Shown here: piece after piece, positions 59,469 to 64,000 of the stretch
Position numbering within the stretch: the first letter of the stretch is position 1
Layout of the letters: each line of letters opens with the position of its first letter
Source of the DNA: Diaporthe sp. PMI_573
Lineage: Eukaryota; Ascomycota; Sordariomycetes; Diaporthales; Diaporthaceae
Assembly: GCA_021399435.1 (NCBI GenBank)
Contig: JAJTUP010000005.1
Coordinates: 1,798,001-1,862,000, forward strand
DNA length: 64,000 bases
Reading direction: 5' to 3'
Notes under the pieces: model-generated
Databases searched by the model: none
What the model was told of the DNA's origin: nothing
Seen by the model: only the letters and a program-made list of their open reading frames with translations
Position numbers and translations under genes: made by a program

Positions 59469-59808
59469 AGTGGTAGTTTAACGATAAAGTCTAGGCTAAT
59501 TAATTACCATAATCTATCAGGTACTAGTAGAAGTTATAGTAGACCGTAAGGTTTATATCTTACAGTCTTATTTTTATAATATATATTATAGTCCTAGATA
59601 ATTATTTAAACTTCTTTTTTTATTTTTAAAAAGTAATAGTATCGTCTAATTCTTTTAATTATTACCATAATTCTTTAGTATCTATATACTAAGGCTTTGT
59701 AGATTTATTTAATAAGTTTCTTCCATAGGTTTACAGGTATAAAGAATTATCTTCCTTAATATAATATTTTATTATCTTCTACCATTTATCCTTTAGCTTT
59801 AGAGGATA

Positions 59809-60342
59809 TGTAAAGGTTAGTGGATCAAATGGGAGTTAGGTAGCAGTAGGGTGCCTAGAGGTCTTAGTGAGACGCTTGAGAATGGTTTGGACAACTTTAT
59901 ATTGAATTTAAGTGGGCTTCTATCAGCCCTCCTTACAGTCCCTCCGACATTGTCTCAACCCTGGGCACACTGTGGTTGGCTCTGGTGCGCAGATAGGGAG
60001 GCCGGAAAATTCGGCCCTCGGACCCACTATCTTTGGCTTTAAATAACCAGCCAACCCTAACCCTGACAGTAACCAAACTAAATATAGATAAACTTCAGAA
60101 ATCAGGCTATCTAATAAACTAGGTTATATGCTTTTTGGGTAAGAAATAAGGGGAATGCAGAGGTACAAAGTTAGGGTCTTACAATAGCCTAAAAAATCGA
60201 CTCACGGCCACCAAACTCATCTGCCGGCGCGCACGCCATATAGGCACTTAGCCGAAAAAGTACCAAGTCTAGGGTAACTCCCTACATAAAGTCTAGGGTA
60301 ACCCCTTACGTGCAGCGCCCATACAAGCATTTCCGTTTAACA
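59809..60342 (-). mobile_element. Family B unit no. 3
   Basis: This 534-bp unit in the minus orientation reads TGTAAAGGTTAG...CCGTTTAACA and is flanked by the perfect duplication GGATA (59804-59808, 60343-60347). Its outer ends are TG and CA, which supports an LTR origin. It is inserted in the outer A relic. Confidence 0.87.
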
Positions 60343-60799
60343 GGATATATTTTGGTAGGCTACCTTAAGTTTATTTTCCTAGCTAGGGTCAACCTTGGCT
60401 TGAAATATCATTACTAGTTATTAAGGCTCTTATAATAAATCTCTATTAGGGGTAACTTAAAAGATACTCTATATTTCTAGTAGAACCTCCTGTAGGTAGT
60501 CTAGCTGTCTGCTAAGTGTGTCTGCTTATCTATTCTTAGATCTCTTATAATAGGTAATCCTAAGGTTAAATTATAACAAGAACTCTACTTATCTAATCTA
60601 GTACTTATTGAGTTCTTTAGTCATTATAAAGTATATAAGGTTCTTGTAGTTAATATAGACCTATACTTAATATTTGGCTCTAATAAAGTAGTATTACCAT
60701 TTCTTAAATACTTTAATTATCGCCATAAGTTTCTTATTATATATAGGGTAATTAAGCTCTAGCCTATTAAGCTTTTTCGAGAAGAATGTAATGGAGTAT

Positions 60800-61315
60800 T
60801 GTTAAATGGAAACGCTCGTGTAGGCGCTGCACGTAGGGAGTTACCCTAGACTTCACGTAAGGAGTTACCCTAGACTTAGTGCTAGTGGCATGCGCGGCGG
60901 CAGATGAGTTTGGTAGCCGTGAGCCGATTTTTTAGGCTGTTTTAAGACCCTAACTTCGTACCTCTGCATTCCCCTTATTTCTTACCCAAAAAGCATGTAA
61001 CCTAGTTCATTAGATAGCCTGATTTCTGAAGTTTATCTGTATTTAGTTTGGTTACTGTCAGGGTTAGGGTTGGCTGGCTGTTTGAAGCCAAAGATGGTGG
61101 GTCTAAGGGCCGAATTTTCCGGCCCCTCCATTCCTACACCAGAGCCAACCGCAGCGTGCCCAGGGTTGAGGTCATGTCGGAGGGACTGTAAGGAGGGCTG
61201 ACAGAAGCCCACTCAAATTTAATGCAAAGTTGTCCGAACCATTCTCAATCGTCCCAACAAGACCTCAGTACACCCTACTGCTACCTAACTCCCATTCAAT
61301 CCACCAACCTTCAGA
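60800..61315 (+). mobile_element. Family B unit no. 4, at a rearrangement joint
   Basis: This 516-bp unit starts TGTTAAATGGAAACGC and ends CCACCAACCTTCAGA. The flanking five bases differ (AGTAT left, ATAAT right), so no target duplication exists. To its left is minus-strand A sequence, to its right plus-strand A sequence from a different part of the element. Confidence 0.85.
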
Positions 61316-62673
61316 ATAATGAAAAAGAATGGGAAATAAAGAAGATTCTTAATTCTAAAATATATAATACCGATACTAAATATTTGGTTAAATAGAAGAA
61401 CTATAACAATAAAGACAATATCTAGAAACTCTTTAAGAACTTAATAAATTACTAATAGGCATTATAAGACTTTTAAGGTTAATAAGAAAATCAGCAAGAA
61501 TCCCTAGACTGTTTAAATCTAAACCTAAGAAATACTAATTAGAGATTCTCGCGGCTCTAAAGAACTATATATTAACAGTAACTTAAGCCTCTTCTTTCTG
61601 ACGATAATGCTTTAATTTAATGTCCTTTTTGTCTAATAATTAGATATTATAACGGAATAACTTAAAAGATTACTCCTTGGCTTAACGCTTTTGGCAGTAT
61701 AAATAGGCCAAGCGGCCTACAGCGGTCTATAGCTTTGTTTAAAGTAAAAATAACTCTTCTTTAGCATTAATCTTTTCTTTTTCTAAATATTTTTGCTTAG
61801 ACAGTAAGCATTTTACTATAGAAGTTAGCAAGAAAAACCCAAATAGAAAAAAGAACCTATAAGAAGCAGCTATATTATTTTTATTACAAGACTTTCTAAA
61901 ATAGATATACTTGCTATATTGCGAGAACTTAGGGGCAAAATAGTAGGCGTGATTTACCTTAAAACAACAAAAACAAGATATAGTCTTAGAAATAACACCT
62001 TTTTGGTTAATAAGATTAGTAAGGACGGCTTGTTTATTAGACTTTTTTTAAGTCTTTTTAACCCAACCTTGGGCAATATACAATAATATGGCAGGGACAG
62101 GAATATATAAAGAAAGGAAGTATGGGAAAATATAAAGGAAATAGGATAAGAAACTTACTTGAATCTTTAAGGATAAAGATGTAAGAAAGGAGGAGAATAA
62201 TATTACGACTCTAATAGAAATAGGACTAATAGTTGGTTTTGTAAAGAAATAACCCTACTAGGCCAGCATACCAGCTAAACAAACGGCATAAGGAACTAAG
62301 ATATAAGTTACGTAATTATTAATTAGATAAGACAGATTAATTAAAGCAACAATTAATTCTAGCGATCTAACACTATGGAGCAATAAGAGCGACCAGCGCT
62401 CTAGACACTCCCCTATATTAGATTGCTAGAAGCGACTAGCGCTTCCGGCGAGCCTTATTGAAGAGATAGACATATAAGGATATACTTGTTACTAGATAGC
62501 TAGATAGTATAGACAGCTTTTTAGCAGTTAATCTAAATATTTACCCTAAATAGCTTTTATTAGCTTGTAATTATTGTCAGAAACCTTATTGCTTAATTAA
62601 CCGCCTTATTATGTATCTTGGATATAAACCCCGATCTACGGTTTAGAAGACCTAGGAAACCTTAATTATTATA
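61316..62673 (+). mobile_element. Family A fragment, plus orientation, 3' end with LTR
   Basis: The fragment starts in the chromodomain region (EWEIKKILNSKIYNTDTKY at about 61328-61390), continues through the antisense-ORF zone (about 61.45-62.08 kb) and the polypurine tract GAAAGGAGGAGAATAA, and ends with a 473-bp LTR at 62201-62673. The 5' part of the element is missing; the left border is B unit 4. It is inverted relative to the other A copies. Confidence 0.82.
62201..62673 (+). repeat. Family A LTR no. 4 (inverted copy)
   Basis: This 473-bp LTR reads TATTACGACTC at its start and CCTTAATTATTATA at its end, the reverse complement of the other A LTRs with mutated TG/CA ends. Confidence 0.88.
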
Positions 62674-63466
62674 TTAGGCTTATTTTCTTCAGCCTTTTTA
62701 GGGTCCTCCTGCTGATTTTCAGGCTTTTTAGGGTCTAAAGGAGGTTTATTACCCCCTGTAGGGGGTTTATTACCCCCTCTAGCAACTTAATAAAATGCTA
62801 AAGACAGATTTCTAGTCTCTTCTAGTATATCCGCTATAAGGAACTGTAGATTTAGCCTATCTGTAGGCTGGCCTATAGCTTTTAGCATACAGATAGTTCC
62901 TCTAAGCCGCTCTGCCCACTGTGAAAAAGCCCTTTCCAGGGAGCCAAGGTACTGATTTATTAGGTCAGTAGGCTCTATTTGGGCGCCAGCTAGCCGTAGT
63001 CTGGAAACTAGGCTATTAAACCTAGCGTTAAATTCCGCTAGATTAGTACCAAAAGTATACTGTAGGGAGTGAAATTCCCTATATAGCGAGTCTCTCTATA
63101 GACCCATAGAGTAGGAATACTGGTCTTTTAGAAGCCTATAGGCTTCCAAAGGGCCTAAGATCTAAGTAATAGCAGCTTGTAGGCCTGAAGATAAGCTATC
63201 TCTCAAGAGCATTAAGAGAATAGCCTAATTGCTATCGCTTAGACTATCTGCTATAGAAGGGTTGTCTAAAAATTAGCTATACCTTATAGCCCGTAGCATA
63301 ATAGCTAGTGCTTGCTTCTACTGGTCGAAATTTTCAGGGCCTTTTAGGCGGTAGGTTTCTGGAAAGGTATATACCTTTTTAGAGAGCTCCCTACTAAAAT
63401 CGGGGCTAAATCCAGTGGATTCTGGCTGCCTTCTAGGGCCCGTAGGCCTAGAATTAGGGCCTGTAG
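62674..63466 (-). pseudogene. Ty1/copia-type gag relic
   Basis: On the minus strand a long frame reads ELSKKVYTFPETYRLKGPENF, then FHSLQYTFGTNLAEFNARFN, LINQYLGSLEKAFSQWAERL and LNLQFLIADILEETRN, ending in NKPPTGGNKPPLDPKKPE. This is the gag/UBN2-like region of fungal copia elements. The handful of stop codons fall where Gln or Trp codons are expected. It is much less decayed than the neighbouring A sequence. Both ends are cut by family A LTRs. Confidence 0.75.
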
Positions 63467-64000
63467 TATAATGATTAAGGTTTCCTAGGTCCTCTAAACT
63501 AAAAGATTAGGTCTATGTCCAAGACATGTAATAAGGCAGTTAATTAAGCAATGGGGTTTCTAACAATAATTATAAGCTAATAAAAGCTATTTAGGGTAAA
63601 TACTTAGATTGACTGCTGAAAAGCTGTCTATACTATCTAGCTATCTGGTAATAAGTGTATCCTTATATATCTATCTCTTTAGTGAGGCTCGCTAGGAGCG
63701 CTGGTTGCTTTTGGCGATCCAGTATAGGGGAATGTCGGGAGCGCTAGTCGCTCCTGTTGCTTCTTAGTGTTAGATTGCTGGAATTAATTATTGCTTTAAT
63801 TAATCCGTCTTATCTAATCAGCAATTACATAACTATTAGCTTGGTCCCTTATGTCGTTTGTTTGGCCGGTATGCTAGCCTAGTAGGGTTGTTTCTTTACA
63901 GAACCAACCGTTAGTCTTATTTCTGTCAGGGTCGTAATATTATTCCCCTCCTTTATACTTCTTTGTCCCCAAAGATTTAAGTAAGTTTTCTGTCCTATTT
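63467..64000 (-). mobile_element. Family A element, LTR no. 5 and start of interior, cut by window end
   Basis: A 473-bp LTR (63467-63939) is followed by TTATTCCCCTCC, the polypurine-tract side of a minus-strand A element. Its body lies beyond the window. It interrupts the copia gag relic on the left. Confidence 0.85.

Larger units (their letters stand above)
42432..60799 (-). mobile_element. Outer family A Ty3/gypsy element, interrupted and truncated
   Basis: A minus-strand chromodomain LTR element. Its 3' LTR (42432-42904) and 3' internal part (42905-44632) are split from the rest (59474-60799) by the inner A copy; the sequences at the two sides of the AGTGG duplication continue each other without a gap, as shown by comparison with the intact stretch around 47.87-47.95 kb. 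The 5' part (reverse transcriptase, gag, 5' LTR) is missing beyond the B unit at 60800. Coding frames are broken by many stops. Fragments match the chromodomain (about 43650-43800), integrase and RNase H regions of family A. Confidence 0.8.

Noticed and set aside
46268..61315. Family B as a MITE (DNA transposon)
   Set aside because: The ends do not form terminal inverted repeats. The start TGTTAA with 5-bp duplications fits an LTR better.

Overview
The window reads as a chromosome segment of a filamentous ascomycete, most likely a Sordariomycete. Genes carry short GT-AG introns (53-103 nt in most genes) with CTGAC-type branch sites. The gene set is fungal: an Mbp1-type APSES regulator, Met8, Pep7/Vac1, Fta1 and a fungal catalase-peroxidase. 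The right third is an AT-rich transposon graveyard with the C-to-T decay typical of repeat-induced point mutation (RIP). Species cannot be named from the sequence alone; CAZymes and a cysteine-rich secreted peptide fit a plant-associated fungus.

Region 1 (1-19.1 kb) is compact and housekeeping in character. In order it holds a GNAT acetyltransferase (+), a LYR-motif protein (-), the cell-cycle regulator MBP1 (+), a three-exon cyanovirin-N domain gene (-), the endosomal FYVE protein PEP7/VAC1 (-), the siroheme enzyme MET8 (+), the kinetochore subunit FTA1 (-) and catalase-peroxidase katG (+). Arrays built on CCTAGGTACC recur in the spacers.

Region 2 (19.1-42 kb) is looser and more accessory. 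A cytochrome P450, a rhamnogalacturonan acetylesterase (CE12) and a GH42 beta-galactosidase lie in a row on the minus strand, and a seven-exon GH35 beta-galactosidase lies 10 kb to the right. Together CE12, GH42 and GH35 could strip acetyl and galactosyl groups from pectic rhamnogalacturonan I or arabinogalactan. The P450-CE12-GH42 row is bracketed by two copies of a decayed dispersed repeat. An oxysterol-binding protein, a small mitochondrial-type protein, a four-helix membrane protein and a 97-residue cysteine-rich secreted peptide complete this part.

Region 3 (about 42-64 kb) holds no intact host gene. It is a nest of long terminal repeat elements. Family A (473-bp LTRs, chromodomain Ty3/gypsy type, mostly minus strand) is inserted into another copy of itself with an AGTGG target duplication. 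A 6.0-kb family C element (274-bp LTRs, plus strand, AAGCT target duplication) is inserted inside the inner A copy. Four about 0.52-0.53-kb family B units with normal base composition sit in the AT-rich sequence, three with perfect 5-bp target duplications. A Ty1/copia-type gag relic is sandwiched between A LTRs. Family A also carries, antisense to gag-pol beside its 3' LTR, an ORF relic with Zn2Cys6-like cysteine spacing, visible in three copies.
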